A DNA stretch of 64,000 bases from Bacillus ndiopicus (GTDB lineage: Bacteria > Bacillota > Bacilli > Bacillales_A > Planococcaceae): positions 38,833 through 102,832 of the forward strand of contig NZ_HG964411.1 of the NCBI RefSeq assembly GCF_000612805.1. The letters run 5' to 3'. Below are positions 1 through 9,144 of the stretch, piece by piece (position 1 is the stretch's first letter; each line of letters starts with the position of its first letter). The position numbers were made by a program, and so were the translations under genes. Under the pieces are notes generated by a model. The model ran no database searches. It was not told the origin of the DNA and saw only the letters and a program-made list of their open reading frames with translations.

Positions 1-403
1 CACCGCGTTTTGATTCTGTTGCACGCTTTAATGTTGTAAGACGCTCATCGCTATCTTTTAAGAAACGTGCCATTTTTTGCTCGAAAGTCTCTTTCGGTTG
101 ACGATCATTGCGCTCGTTCGAACGATTATCGCGACGTGGACGTTGAGGACGCTCTGGTCGCTCTGGTTGAGGCTTCGCTTTGCGGATTGAAAGACCAATC
201 TTACCGTCAGCTTCAACATTCATCACCTTGACTTCAACTTCATCTCCTACTTTTAGAAGCTCGTTGATGTCTTTAACATAGTTGTCTGCCACTTCACTAA
301 TGTGTACTAAACCCGTTTTGCCATCTGGCAGCTCAACGAATGCTCCAAAATTTGTGATGCCTGTTACCTTACCTTGTAATTTGCTGCCTACTTCAATTGA
401 CAT
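1..403 (-). CDS. yabR: S1-domain RNA-binding protein YabR (3' end beyond window)
   Basis: The reading frame starts at ATG 403 behind an AAGGAGGAG ribosome binding site and stays open to the left edge, so the C-terminus is missing. Residues 3-72 form one S1 RNA-binding fold (GKVTGITNFGAFVELPDG, then LVHISE and GLSIR). An Arg/Pro-rich tail (PERPERPQRPRRDNR) follows, and then a helical segment ending the visible part (FEQKMARFLKDSDERL). Known members are small ribosome- or RNA-associated proteins of the divIC-yabR-tilS region. The gene lies downstream of divIC on the same strand, matching the Bacillus order. The precise function is unknown. Confidence 0.93.
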   Translation of the reverse strand, partial: MSIEVGSKLQGKVTGITNFGAFVELPDGKTGLVHISEVADNYVKDINELLKVGDEVEVKVMNVEADGKIGLSIRKAKPQPERPERPQRPRRDNRSNERNDRQPKETFEQKMARFLKDSDERLTTLKRATESKRG

Positions 404-463
404 AAAAAAAATGCTCCTCCTTAAAAATTAAGCGACTTCAAAAGTCATGTACTAAGTATACTG

Positions 464-506
464 AAACTTTTATAAAAGTTTCTATCCACTTTTATAACAG
501 TTTCTA
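464..506. repeat. Imperfect tandem repeat upstream of yabR
   Basis: Two consecutive units of about 24 bases, each containing ACTTTTATAA followed by AGTTTCTAT, lie between divIC and the yabR start. They sit where the yabR promoter or leader would be expected. No function can be assigned. Confidence 0.4.
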
Positions 507-615
507 TTCTATTATAACGAACAGGATAATCGTGTCAACAACACTGCCTAAATCCAATTCATTTCACAGCAATAGGGCTGACCCTTTATTTTTTCATACG
601 GATCCGCCCTTGCAG

Positions 616-1041
616 TTACTCATCTTCTTCTTGCTGCCCATTCAACTGTTCATCTTTTGGAATTGTAAAAATAAGTTCGCCTTCCTCAGACATAAAATAC
701 ATTTTACGCGCTAGCTTTGCAATATATTCATCGTCCTCAAGCTTAGCGATTTGTAGCTTTAGCATGTCCTGTACTTCTTGAATTTGCTCAAGCTCTGCTA
801 GAACCTCTGCTTTTTTCTGCTCTTTCGCATCAAGTCGATCATATTGCTTCATTAGCATGCTGGATAAACTAAAAATTATTATACTTGCTATAGCTAAGAA
901 AGCCAGTATTCTGCGACGACGACGAATAATTTGGTGCTTGGAAGGTTTATTTTTCATATTATTTTCACTAGAACGAACATAGTCATTGTCTAACTTTCTT
1001 ACTCTGTTAGGTGATGGTTCCTGGTGATGTTGTTTGTTCAT
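616..1041 (-). CDS. divIC: Cell-division protein DivIC (FtsB family)
   Basis: Small bitopic membrane protein of the divisome. A basic cytoplasmic N-terminus (RRRRR just before the membrane) is followed by one transmembrane helix around residues 45-63. A heptad-type coiled coil (about 67-105) and the FtsB/DivIC signature DDEYIAKLARKMYFMSEEGEL come next. In Bacillus it forms a trimer with DivIB and FtsL and controls septal peptidoglycan synthesis. ATG 1041 is chosen because GAGGTGG lies five bases upstream; a GTG at 1050 would fall inside that ribosome binding site. Preceded by yabQ and followed by yabR, the usual order. Confidence 0.95.
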   Translation of the reverse strand: MNKQHHQEPSPNRVRKLDNDYVRSSENNMKNKPSKHQIIRRRRRILAFLAIASIIIFSLSSMLMKQYDRLDAKEQKKAEVLAELEQIQEVQDMLKLQIAKLEDDEYIAKLARKMYFMSEEGELIFTIPKDEQLNGQQEEDE

Positions 1042-1091
1042 CTTGTCCACCTCACAATTTTGAATAATATAGCCATTATACTTTGTAAAAA

Positions 1092-1550
1092 TTATTTTTT
1101 AAAGCGGTTTCCAAGCACTACTTTATACAGTTTCATGACAGGAGTAAACACGAATATAACTATAGTCGCACACACTTTATAACAAACTAAGAAAAAGCGA
1201 CTAATTATATAAACAATCCAATAAATTGGTCGAATTATGAGCAGCACAAACAATCGACCCATAAATCGGAAAAAGCGTCTAAACAATTTATCGTATGCAA
1301 AAATACCAGCTAGCTGAAATAGCGGATCAACTGCGCGCCACTGCCCTCCTTTTGTCACATATAAAAAATAAAATGTACAAAATCCGAGAGCAATCCATAC
1401 TATAAGCTCTAGCACTACGGCGCACTGACGAATCCATTGCCGTTTCGGTAGCCCTCCCAATACTGCTCGAGTACTGTCAACCACACAGCCGACAAATATG
1501 CCGCTTGCAAACATGATGACAGCACTCATTAGCTGTGCTGAAATAGTCAT
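1092..1550 (-). CDS. yabQ: Spore cortex biosynthesis protein YabQ
   Basis: Integral membrane protein of 152 residues with about four hydrophobic segments (near 8-24, 43-66, 95-112 and 115-138). It begins with the family pattern MTISAQLMSAVIMFASGIFVG. In Bacillus YabQ is made in the mother cell under sigma-E and is needed for cortex formation. The start codon overlaps the yabP stop (ATGA), showing translational coupling. The basic C-terminal tail ends LGNRFKK. Confidence 0.93.
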   Translation of the reverse strand: MTISAQLMSAVIMFASGIFVGCVVDSTRAVLGGLPKRQWIRQCAVVLELIVWIALGFCTFYFLYVTKGGQWRAVDPLFQLAGIFAYDKLFRRFFRFMGRLFVLLIIRPIYWIVYIISRFFLVCYKVCATIVIFVFTPVMKLYKVVLGNRFKK

Positions 1551-1843
1551 CCGAACAATTTATGAATAAAGCCCTTTGCTGCACTATCTTCCTCATCGTA
1601 CTGCATGAGCTTCACATTGCCCTCTAATGTCAGAAGCCCCTTGTCCACATCTAAATGTACAATGCGTAGCTCCTCACCTCGAATTAGCAAATGTCCTTGA
1701 GATGTGTGAATGAAAAATTCCTCTTGATCAAAACGCTCAATTGCTTTTATAGATGTCATGTCCATTCGCTTGCGATTGCGAATTGTCACTAAATGTTCGC
1801 CCGACGGAATGGTATAGCGATTACTTTCTTGATGCAATGTCAT
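1547..1843 (-). CDS. yabP: Sporulation protein YabP
   Basis: Soluble 98-residue protein of the YabP/YqfC family (signature HLVTIRNRKRMDMTSIKAIERFDQEEF, then GHLLIRGEELRIVHLDVD). YabP acts with YabQ early in spore coat and cortex assembly. ATG 1843 is preferred because AAGGAGG is eight bases upstream; an ATG six bases earlier touches the ribosome binding site. A sequence close to the sigma-E -10 consensus (CATAAAGT, minus strand, 1873-1880) lies upstream with only a weak -35. First gene of yabP-yabQ-divIC. Confidence 0.93.
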   Translation of the reverse strand: MTLHQESNRYTIPSGEHLVTIRNRKRMDMTSIKAIERFDQEEFFIHTSQGHLLIRGEELRIVHLDVDKGLLTLEGNVKLMQYDEEDSAAKGFIHKLFG

Positions 1844-1849
1844 GTCCAT

Positions 1850-2540
1850 CTCCTCCTTTTTGCTTCTGTCACACTTTATGCAAGAAAATGTGAAAGCATG
1901 ACTATAACAATCTATTAAAAAAAATTTCTATATTATAGTAATAAATTTTGTTTAAAATCTTAACAAGTCTAGATAAATTTCCAAAAATTGAGGAATAAAA
2001 AAAGGATGATGCTATAATTAATTTATTAAGCATGCTAATTATGCATTATTTTGTAATTCAGGGGACACTACACGCATTAAGTATGCCAAAAAGGAAAAAT
2101 CCTCAATACTAACCATATCATTTAATGGAGTCATCGCGGGTTAGACCGTGTGCATGGTTTGCCATATAGACGAAAATCACAAACAGGGTAAATTTTTGAC
2201 GATGAATGATGGAACACAAGAAACTCATTGGAACTATAGAAAGAACATGCCAATAGTACTCTGATGGTTAGTGGGATTGTAGAAAGTTAGAAAAACACAA
2301 AAGAATGGAAAGGTTTTTGTCTCAATGATAAAGTATATGTGTTTAGAAAAAGGCTATATCACAATACCTGACAAAAGCTATAAACAATTAAATCAGAATT
2401 CGTTACAGTTGCTTTGTCGTAACATTAATTGTCAGTTGATCTATCATGATTATATGGATGTCTACTGAAATTCATTAAAGGTAAATCAACACTTCTGTTA
2501 ATTTATAAACAACTTTGTGCGATAGGAGAGAGGTCTAGTA
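1850..2540. other. Intergenic region, no convincing gene
   Basis: About 690 bases between divergent yabP and the EAL-domain gene. The part next to yabP is very A/T rich and holds the presumed yabP promoter. A 47-codon frame at 2325-2468 (plus strand, starting MIKYMCLEKGYITIPDKSYK) has only a weak ribosome binding site and no recognised relatives. A frame near 2079 starting MPKRKNPQY is broken by a stop after nine codons. Either could be debris of old genes. Confidence 0.5.
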
Positions 2541-4454
2541 ATGGATTACTTAATTGATTTTTCAATCGAGGAAGCAAATGAACTTTTGCAGCAGCTCCTT
2601 CAAAATCAGGAACATTTTTTCTTTTCAGAGAAAGAATTATTAAAGTTATCGAAACAATCCATCGAGCCTATTTTGCAAAAAACATGCCTCGATATTGCGA
2701 AACTAATGAAGTGTGAGAGAGTAGAAATTTGGCTATTTAATGAAGAGCAAACAAAACTAAGACTAGAAACAAGTTACGATAGCAGAGGAACTCACCCATT
2801 TTCTAAAGCTACACTTCTACAACATGAAGTTCCTGCCTATTTTGAAGCAATTGTACATAAACGGACACTAGCCGTGGATGATGTGGCGACAGACCCTGTA
2901 ATGCACGGCTTACGCGAAAGTCTTTCCTTGGAATATCATCCATTTCAATCAATGCTCGATGCCTCCATCGTTTTAAATTGGGGAGTTGGTGGTGTTATTT
3001 GCTGTCTCTCTAAACAAAAACGACACTGGACGCCCGTTCATAGGCATGTTCTTGCTTCGGTGGCAGATATGTTTGCTTTTATATTTGACCGACTACATCG
3101 TCAAGAAACAGAGAACTATATTTACAAGCTAGCCTTTACAGATACACTAACAGGCTTAAATAATGAGCATGCATTTTATAAGAAAACAGAGGAAAGTTTA
3201 AAAACACTTTCTGCAGAAGAGCGTGGTATTTTTATTTATATGACTTTAGATCAATTTACAAATGTCCAAAATGTACTAGGTCATGATGGTGGTGAAGAAG
3301 TGGTAATAAACTTTGCACAACGCCTACATAGCGCATTTCCAAAACCATCTATTATTGCTCGTATTGGCTTTGATCATTTCGTTATTTATTCACCTATTTC
3401 ACTAAAAAACAACCAAGGTGCCATTCTCAGTAAAGAGATTACAAATACTTTAACAGAGCCAATGACAATCCTTGGACAGGAAGTATACATGACATTTAGC
3501 TATGGTATGGCTTACTACCCTAATCATTTTGACAATGTCAAAGATGGCTTACAAGTTGCACAAATCGCACTTGAACATGCCCGTAAACAAACTTCTCGCA
3601 AAGCTATTGGGCTTTATAAACCATCTATGCATACTTTTATAAAAGAAAGCTTATTGTCCGAAATGAACTTACAAAAAGGGCTTGATTTAAAGCAATTTCA
3701 ATTATTTTATCAGCCACAAGTACAATGCGATACAGGCCAAGTGAAGGGCTTTGAAGCTTTAATTAGATGGCAGCATCCTGAGCGTGGACTAATTTCCCCT
3801 ATTGATTTTATCAATCTAGCTGAATCAACAGGTCTTATTGCGCACATCGGAGAATGGGTTATTCAAGAAGCGGTGACGCAATTAAAAAAATGGCAAGCTG
3901 AGGGCAAAGATTACCTAACTGTGTCGATTAATTTATCGCCAGCGCATTTCCTTAATGCTGATTTGCCAGATTATTTATTAAAATGCACTGAAAGAGCTGG
4001 GATTGCCCCGCAAAGCTTAGTGTTAGAAATTACAGAAAACGTAGCAATCGAAGACCGAGATGCTGCAAGAAATCGAATGGCTGAGCTTAGAGCTATGGGC
4101 TTCTCCATTTCAATCGACGATTTTGGTACGGGCTACTCGTCATTTGCGTATTTGCAAAACCTCCCTGTCCATCAAATAAAAATTGACCGCCAGTTTATAC
4201 GCAATATAAGTACTAATCAAAACAGTGCAGCTATCGTTCAAACAATCGTCCAGCTCGGAAAAACACTCGGACTACAGGTGGTGGCAGAAGGGGTCGAAAC
4301 AAAAGCAGAATGGGATATACTTAAACAATTCGGTTGCGGCAGTATACAAGGGTTTTATTTTAGTAGACCTTTACCTGTAAGTGAAATCAATGCTCTGTTC
4401 CAAAAAACAGCACTGGATTATCAACTATATTTACCTTTAAGCTTACAAGTATAG
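2541..4454 (+). CDS. GAF-GGDEF-EAL protein, probable c-di-GMP phosphodiesterase
   Basis: 637-residue soluble signalling protein. An N-terminal GAF-type sensor domain (about 40-185) includes a CERVEIWLFNE segment. A GGDEF domain (about 195-355) has its signature degraded to GFDHF near residue 278, so cyclase activity is unlikely. An EAL domain (about 375-615) keeps the catalytic pattern: FEALIRW near 404, EITEN, DDFGTGYSS near 527, KIDRQF and VVAEGVET. I infer that it hydrolyses cyclic di-GMP, perhaps with the inactive GGDEF as a regulatory GTP site. There is no membrane segment. The start follows GGAGAG by eight bases. Followed 30 bases later by the pentapeptide-repeat gene. Confidence 0.92.
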   Translation: MDYLIDFSIEEANELLQQLLQNQEHFFFSEKELLKLSKQSIEPILQKTCLDIAKLMKCERVEIWLFNEEQTKLRLETSYDSRGTHPFSKATLLQHEVPAYFEAIVHKRTLAVDDVATDPVMHGLRESLSLEYHPFQSMLDASIVLNWGVGGVICCLSKQKRHWTPVHRHVLASVADMFAFIFDRLHRQETENYIYKLAFTDTLTGLNNEHAFYKKTEESLKTLSAEERGIFIYMTLDQFTNVQNVLGHDGGEEVVINFAQRLHSAFPKPSIIARIGFDHFVIYSPISLKNNQGAILSKEITNTLTEPMTILGQEVYMTFSYGMAYYPNHFDNVKDGLQVAQIALEHARKQTSRKAIGLYKPSMHTFIKESLLSEMNLQKGLDLKQFQLFYQPQVQCDTGQVKGFEALIRWQHPERGLISPIDFINLAESTGLIAHIGEWVIQEAVTQLKKWQAEGKDYLTVSINLSPAHFLNADLPDYLLKCTERAGIAPQSLVLEITENVAIEDRDAARNRMAELRAMGFSISIDDFGTGYSSFAYLQNLPVHQIKIDRQFIRNISTNQNSAAIVQTIVQLGKTLGLQVVAEGVETKAEWDILKQFGCGSIQGFYFSRPLPVSEINALFQKTALDYQLYLPLSLQV

Positions 4455-4484
4455 AAGAGTTTTTAATGGAGAAGGGGTCTTTGA

Positions 4485-5120
4485 ATGAAAATAAATATAC
4501 CTAAAATCCCAGCACAATTAACTACGAGGAGTTTTTCTGATATTTTATATGAAGAATATCCTGAACTTGAAATGTGTGAAATTGTGGATTCGACATTTAC
4601 GAATGAAGTGCTAGACAGAGTTCGAATCGATCAAGCTATTTTGAAAAATTGCCACTTTAACTATACAGACTTTAGCAATATCCAGCTAACGGATGTCCGT
4701 TTCGAGAATTGCGATTTATCGAATATTAATTTTAGTAACGCTTCAATCCATCGTGTAGAGTTTATTAATTGCAAGCTGCTAGGAAGCCAATTTCCGAAAT
4801 CCTCTCTCGGCAATGTACGATTCGATAATAGTATTTTGCACTTATCTACATTCGATAATGCCAAGCTTGAAAAAATAGTATTTAATGGGGCTATTTTAAC
4901 AAATACAGACTTTTATGAATGTAAATTTAAAGGGATTGAATTAAATCGATGTAACTTGAATGAAGCAAATTTTGAACAAACTTCTTTAAAAGATATAGAC
5001 ATTAGCTCGTCTACCTTTGAATTACTTCATGTTTCTATCGAGAGCTTGAAAGGCTGTAAAGTATCGTCTTACCAGGCAATTCAGCTTGCTTCACTTTTCG
5101 GGCTGGTCGTTGTGGACTAA
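4485..5120 (+). CDS. Pentapeptide-repeat protein
   Basis: 211 residues. From about residue 34 to 175 the chain is a run of five-residue repeats of the A(N/D)(F/L)xx type (for example ILKNCHFNYTDFSN, CDLSNINFSNAS, CNLNEANFEQTS), which fold as a right-handed quadrilateral beta helix. The C-terminal segment (GCKVSSYQAIQLASLFGL) resembles the short helix that dimerises Qnr-type proteins that protect DNA gyrase. The length (about 210-220) also fits Qnr. This likeness is from memory of the family, so quinolone protection or gyrase binding is only a possibility. GGAGAAGGGG precedes the start. Probably co-transcribed with the EAL gene. Confidence 0.88.
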   Translation: MKINIPKIPAQLTTRSFSDILYEEYPELEMCEIVDSTFTNEVLDRVRIDQAILKNCHFNYTDFSNIQLTDVRFENCDLSNINFSNASIHRVEFINCKLLGSQFPKSSLGNVRFDNSILHLSTFDNAKLEKIVFNGAILTNTDFYECKFKGIELNRCNLNEANFEQTSLKDIDISSSTFELLHVSIESLKGCKVSSYQAIQLASLFGLVVVD

Positions 5121-5177
5121 CTAAGCCAACAGTCAGTTATAGCAAATATCAAAAACCCTTCAAAATAACTAATAAAT

Positions 5178-5211
5178 AAGCCTCTCTCTTTATTTTTATA
5201 GGAAGAGGCTT
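5178..5211. terminator. Terminator hairpin after pentapeptide gene
   Basis: AAGCCTCT at 5178-5185 pairs with AGAGGCTT at 5204-5211. T-rich sequence on both flanks means it could serve the pentapeptide gene and the converging remnant on the minus strand. Confidence 0.7.
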
Positions 5212-5224
5212 ATATCCAGTGATC

Positions 5225-5896
5225 CAAAGCATAATTATGCTCCCTCAACATCGTCCAGTTTTGTATAATACAAATCTTTTCGCAAATAGACATCCTTATG
5301 CATTAGCTGTTCCCCTTTAAAGCGTAGCCAAATTTCGTCATCCGTCATCTGTCATGTGTTTTGCGTACAATTGCCCAACGATTATAGCTTTGCAAACCTA
5401 ACATATGGAGTAACTCCTGTGCATTTGCACGCGTCTTTAGGAAAGGTCTCCATTTTAATCAACGCTCTAACTCCTCTACACTTATCTATCCTTCCATATT
5501 CGGCGAAAACTGTTTATTAAATGTTGAAATTAAATTCACCACACACGGCGAACCACCATTAGTAGGCTTTAAATCGACAGTAGCAATACGCTCATCTATC
5601 CACATTGCTTGAAAAGCTGCATCATTAAGCTGAGGTAACAACACATCTTTCACCCGTCCAAAATTAATATCCGATGCTGTCAAAGCTGCAATTAAGCTTT
5701 TCTTATGAATGAATTCTGCGCCGTTATATAAGGCCGATTGCTTAGTAAAAGATGTTGTAATCGGCTTTGCTTCTACTTGTCTTTTTAATATTGCCAATGG
5801 CTTGCGTAATGGATAATCCTTTGTATCTGACAATAAGCTTAAACAATGGTCAAAAATTGGTGCTAACTCCCAATGATTTTCTTCTGGAGTATACAA
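5225..5896 (-). pseudogene. Decayed HipA-like kinase C-terminal region
   Basis: An open stretch of 136 codons (5486-5896) carries a pattern like the HipA/CtkA-type kinase C-terminus: WELAPIFDHCLSLLSDTKDY corresponds to the family motif in which the magnesium-binding Asp is followed by a serine-leucine pair. The N-terminal catalytic part is absent. After the stop, more coding-like sequence continues toward 5225 in other frames (WRPFLKTRANAQELLHMLG, then MTDDEIWLRFKGEQLMHKD), separated by frameshifts. I read this as the remains of one or two linked genes, perhaps a toxin-antitoxin unit. Identification rests on one motif and should be treated as tentative. Confidence 0.5.
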
Positions 5897-6070
5897 AAAT
5901 AAAATATTATTCGTATATTACTTCTAATTTAGAACATCAGCCCGACAAAAATTCCTCCATAGTTGCCCTCAACTATAGCGTTAATATTACTAATAAAATT
6001 CGAAATATTGCGTTCATGAAAATGCTGACATACAATTGAAAGTACATTAAATAAGAGAGAGGGAACGCCG

Positions 6071-6799
6071 ATGAAGCACTATGCGATTTCATTAGATAAT
6101 GTCGAAAAAAGCTTTCATCATAAACAAGTGATTGCGCCACTTTCCCTAAATATTCCAACAGGGCAATTAGTTGGCTTGCTAGGACCTTCAGGCTGTGGAA
6201 AAACCACTTTAATTAAAATGATTATGGGTATGTTAAAGCCTGATAATGGGCAAATTCAAGCATTAAACTTGGCAGTGCCACATCAGCAATTACTATCAAG
6301 TATCGGCTATATGGCTCAATCAGATGCGCTATACTTGGACTTAACAGGTGAAGAAAATCTCAATTTCTTCGCAAAGCTTTATAATTTATCAAAAAGAGAG
6401 CGAACGCAACGTGTCGTCTATGCTGCACAGCTTGTACGTTTGAAAGACGATTTACACATTAAAGTAGCCAACTATTCTGGTGGGATGAAACGCAGACTGT
6501 CTCTAGCTATCGCTCTCTTGCACAATCCACCATTGCTCATTTTAGATGAACCAACAGTCGGTATTGATCCTGTACTGAAAAAGGAAATTTGGCAGGAGCT
6601 AATGCGACTTAAAAATGAGGATCAAAAAACAATTTTAGTAACGACGCATGCAATGGATGAAGCTCAAAAATGCGACCAATTAATTATGCTACGCAATGGA
6701 TATATTATTGCAAATGATACTCCACAGGCATTAAAGACACAATATGATGCACAGGATTTTGACGAGGTATTTTTAAAAGCAGGGGGCGAAGTACTATGA
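6071..6799 (+). CDS. ABC transporter ATP-binding protein (ABC-2 exporter)
   Basis: 242-residue nucleotide-binding subunit. Visible motifs are Walker A GPSGCGKTT (about 39-47), Q-loop YMAQSD, signature YSGGMKRR (about 135), Walker B LLILDEPTVG and switch His TTHAMDE. It is closest in style to daunorubicin/multidrug ABC-2 subfamily ATPases. The start follows GAGAGAGGG. The stop overlaps the start of the permease gene (ATGA), so the two proteins form one exporter. The substrate is unknown. Confidence 0.95.
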   Translation: MKHYAISLDNVEKSFHHKQVIAPLSLNIPTGQLVGLLGPSGCGKTTLIKMIMGMLKPDNGQIQALNLAVPHQQLLSSIGYMAQSDALYLDLTGEENLNFFAKLYNLSKRERTQRVVYAAQLVRLKDDLHIKVANYSGGMKRRLSLAIALLHNPPLLILDEPTVGIDPVLKKEIWQELMRLKNEDQKTILVTTHAMDEAQKCDQLIMLRNGYIIANDTPQALKTQYDAQDFDEVFLKAGGEVL

Positions 6800-7812
6800 G
6801 AATCGGCGCTATTGTCACACGAATCATTCAGCAAATGCGACGTGATCGACGCACTTTAGCCTTGTTATTTTTCGCACCTTTATTAGTACTGACCTTAATG
6901 TCCTTTATTTTTAATAGTAATGAGGCAAACTTAACACTCGTCATCTCAAATGGCACTCCTCCATTAATCGAAAAGCTACAGGCAGTAGATTTACACATTA
7001 TTGAGCAGCAGAATTTTTCGGTAGAACAATTAAAAGAGCAACAGTATGATGGCTGGCTAATACTTGGGCAAGGAAATGTAAGGCTAACATTATTAAATAA
7101 CGACCCATCAAGCTCCAAAGTATTAATAATGAAGCTTTCACAAGCATTGCAACCGCAGCAAGATGCCGCGCCTAGTTTGACGACTGATTATGTATATGGG
7201 GATAAGGATACTGCAATTTTCGATATATTTAGCCCTATGCTAATTGGCTTTTTCGTTTTCTTCTTTGTTTTTTTAATAACTGGCATTGCCTTATTAAAGG
7301 AACGAACTTCGGGTACTTTAGAGCGTTTACTAGCAACGCCAATTAAACGTGCCGAAATCGTGGCTGGCTATATGCTTGGCTATGGCTTATTTGCCTTTCT
7401 ACAGACTGTTATTATTGTGCTATTTGGCATTTATGTACTAGATATTGTACATGTCGGCTCGATTTGGCTTGTATTATTAATAAATATGACTGTAGCGCTT
7501 GTCGCACTATCATTAGGCTCACTGCTCTCAAGCTTCGCTAGCTCTGAGTTTCAAATGATGCAATTTATCCCATTAATCATTGTGCCTCAAATATTCTTTT
7601 CGGGTATTTTTCCGCTCGATAATATGGCGACATGGCTACAAAAAATCGGTCATTTAATGCCGCTCTACTACGCGGCAAATGCTCTAAATGGCGTTATGTA
7701 TAAAGGCGTTACATTTAGCGAAATTGCTACAAATTTGGCGGTACTCGCTAGCTTTGCCATCGTCTTTATTATATTGACGACCTTTAGTTTAAAAAAATAC
7801 CGGGTGCTGTAA
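6796..7812 (+). CDS. ABC-2 type permease
   Basis: 338-residue membrane subunit partnering the overlapping ATPase gene. One N-terminal transmembrane helix (about 20-38) is followed by an extracytoplasmic domain (about 40-145). Five more helices come after it (starting near 148, with segments around 148-172, 195-222, 227-250, 258-280 and 305-330). The conserved ABC-2 element ERTSGTLERLLATPIKRAEI lies after the second helix. The architecture matches YhgE/Pip-like or drug-type ABC-2 permeases. Function is presumably export of a lipid, drug or peptide. Confidence 0.93.
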   Translation: MRIGAIVTRIIQQMRRDRRTLALLFFAPLLVLTLMSFIFNSNEANLTLVISNGTPPLIEKLQAVDLHIIEQQNFSVEQLKEQQYDGWLILGQGNVRLTLLNNDPSSSKVLIMKLSQALQPQQDAAPSLTTDYVYGDKDTAIFDIFSPMLIGFFVFFFVFLITGIALLKERTSGTLERLLATPIKRAEIVAGYMLGYGLFAFLQTVIIVLFGIYVLDIVHVGSIWLVLLINMTVALVALSLGSLLSSFASSEFQMMQFIPLIIVPQIFFSGIFPLDNMATWLQKIGHLMPLYYAANALNGVMYKGVTFSEIATNLAVLASFAIVFIILTTFSLKKYRVL

Positions 7813-7829
7813 AACTAGGAAAACATATT

Positions 7830-7878
7830 AAAGGGTGTTGAGAAAAACAGAATTTCATCTGCTTTCTCAACACCCTTT
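7830..7878 (+). terminator. Strong intrinsic terminator of ABC operon
   Basis: A near-perfect 16-bp stem (AAAGGGTGTTGAGAAA at 7830-7845 with TTTCTCAACACCCTTT at 7863-7878) and a T-rich tail lie 17 bases after the permease stop. Confidence 0.9.
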
Positions 7879-7879
7879 T

Positions 7880-8737
7880 GTTAGGATATAAAACTTTTTC
7901 GCGATTATTTCTATTTTTTTACTGACTAAACGCTCTCTGTAAATATGTAAACATCACACTACAATTAACATACACCCCTGTTTTTAATTAAATGTAGTTT
8001 TCATAATTCAGAGATTAAACTTTGCTTCAATATCCCTTTTAGCTACTAATTATAGTATAGGGAACTAGTTCTATTACAAAATTTAATACTTCTTCTACAG
8101 TTATCCTCCCCCTCCTTTCCACCATTTATTATTAGTTGAATTTTATAAATATAGTTAAAATGTAAACTATAGTTAACTTTTTGATTTATTAACTCATTCT
8201 CTAATAAATCAATTAATTCAAAATCAATTATATTTAGTGAGTTACCACACGAGAGCCACATGTATCACGCAGTAGCTAGAACACATTTTTCATCTATCCT
8301 AACAGCATACGATCTTTTATTACAGGAAGCATGAATTCAATGATACCAACAATTTTATACTTCCGCATCTATCAGATGTGATGTATTTGAAGTGAATTTG
8401 CTCATGACGAGTTATTTATGTGTTTGTTGTGAATAACTTGGCGGTAAAATGGAGGATACTGTAAAAAACAATGGCGGTATATTGGCGGACATTGGCGGTT
8501 TAAGAGGGCAATATTTGTTGCTATGATATAAGTGGCCTAGGGAAAGAATATTTATTACAGCGCTGTAGCTATACAACTGAAGGATGAATTATAACATGAA
8601 ATTCGAAGAAAATGATAACAGTTGATTTCCGATATGGTAAAATATGTTTACGAATTTACTTATTACAAGTTAGAATTGAACCCAAAATGTAATAAATAAT
8701 TACTGAAATGGAGTTTATTTTAGGAGGTTTCTGAAGA
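7880..8737. other. Gene-poor accessory DNA
   Basis: About 860 bases with only short open stretches lacking ribosome binding sites. A 24-codon frame at 8261-8335 (MYHAVARTHFSSILTAYDLL) and a T/GGCGG-rich patch near 8450-8500 (three copies of TGGCGG) look like debris. I see no supported gene or RNA. Confidence 0.5.
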
Positions 8738-9086
8738 ATGAGATCCCAAAAAATACTTTTAATAGCTTTATTATTACTCTTGATTTCAGCTTGTTCAGAT
8801 AAAAAAAATGGAAATGATGATTTAATAGAATATGAACAAGAGAAAAAAATTGCTTGGGAGTACTTAAAAAAACAAGGATGGGATAATAGGGTGGAAGGAG
8901 GTTGGGGAAAAAGCAAAAGTTGAGATGTTAGAAGTTAACGAAGATTATATAATATTTAACAAAAATTATTTCGGTCAAAATGTTTACTCTATCTCTTTTG
9001 AAGACAAGGAAAATTTGGTGGTTGGCACTCCATCTATATTAGTATCAGAAAATCGCGAAATTATAGGATATTCAAGAGAAGAATGA
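8738..9086 (+). pseudogene. Small lipoprotein gene, frameshifted
   Basis: The frame opens with a lipoprotein signal peptide (MRSQKILLIALLLLLISAC, Cys at residue 19) behind AGGAGGT. It continues WEYLKKQGWDNR and stops after 61 codons. The +1 frame then carries coding-like sequence to 9086 (GEKAKVEMLEVNEDYIIFNK, YSISFEDKENLVVGTP, ending IIGYSREE). A single indel near 8890 would restore one protein of about 115 residues, the length of similar Bacillus lipoproteins of unknown role. A terminator follows directly. Either a genuine pseudogene or a sequencing error. Confidence 0.7.
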
Positions 9087-9097
9087 AAGATTGTCAA

Positions 9098-9144
9098 AAA
9101 AATAGTCAGGTATCTGAAGGTCATTTCAGATGGCTGACTATTTT
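9098..9144 (+). terminator. Terminator after lipoprotein pseudogene
   Basis: AATAGTCAG (9101-9109) pairs with CTGACTATT (9134-9142) and inner ATCTGAA (9112-9118) pairs with TTCAGAT (9125-9131). The outer A/T arms extend the stem. Confidence 0.85.

Noticed and set aside
2079..2200. Possible transposase start (MPKRKNPQY...)
   Set aside because: The frame stops after nine codons and the following frames give no coherent transposase motif.
8046..8261. 71-codon minus-strand frame in the gene-poor block
   Set aside because: No ribosome binding site, low-complexity A/T-driven composition, no recognisable domain.
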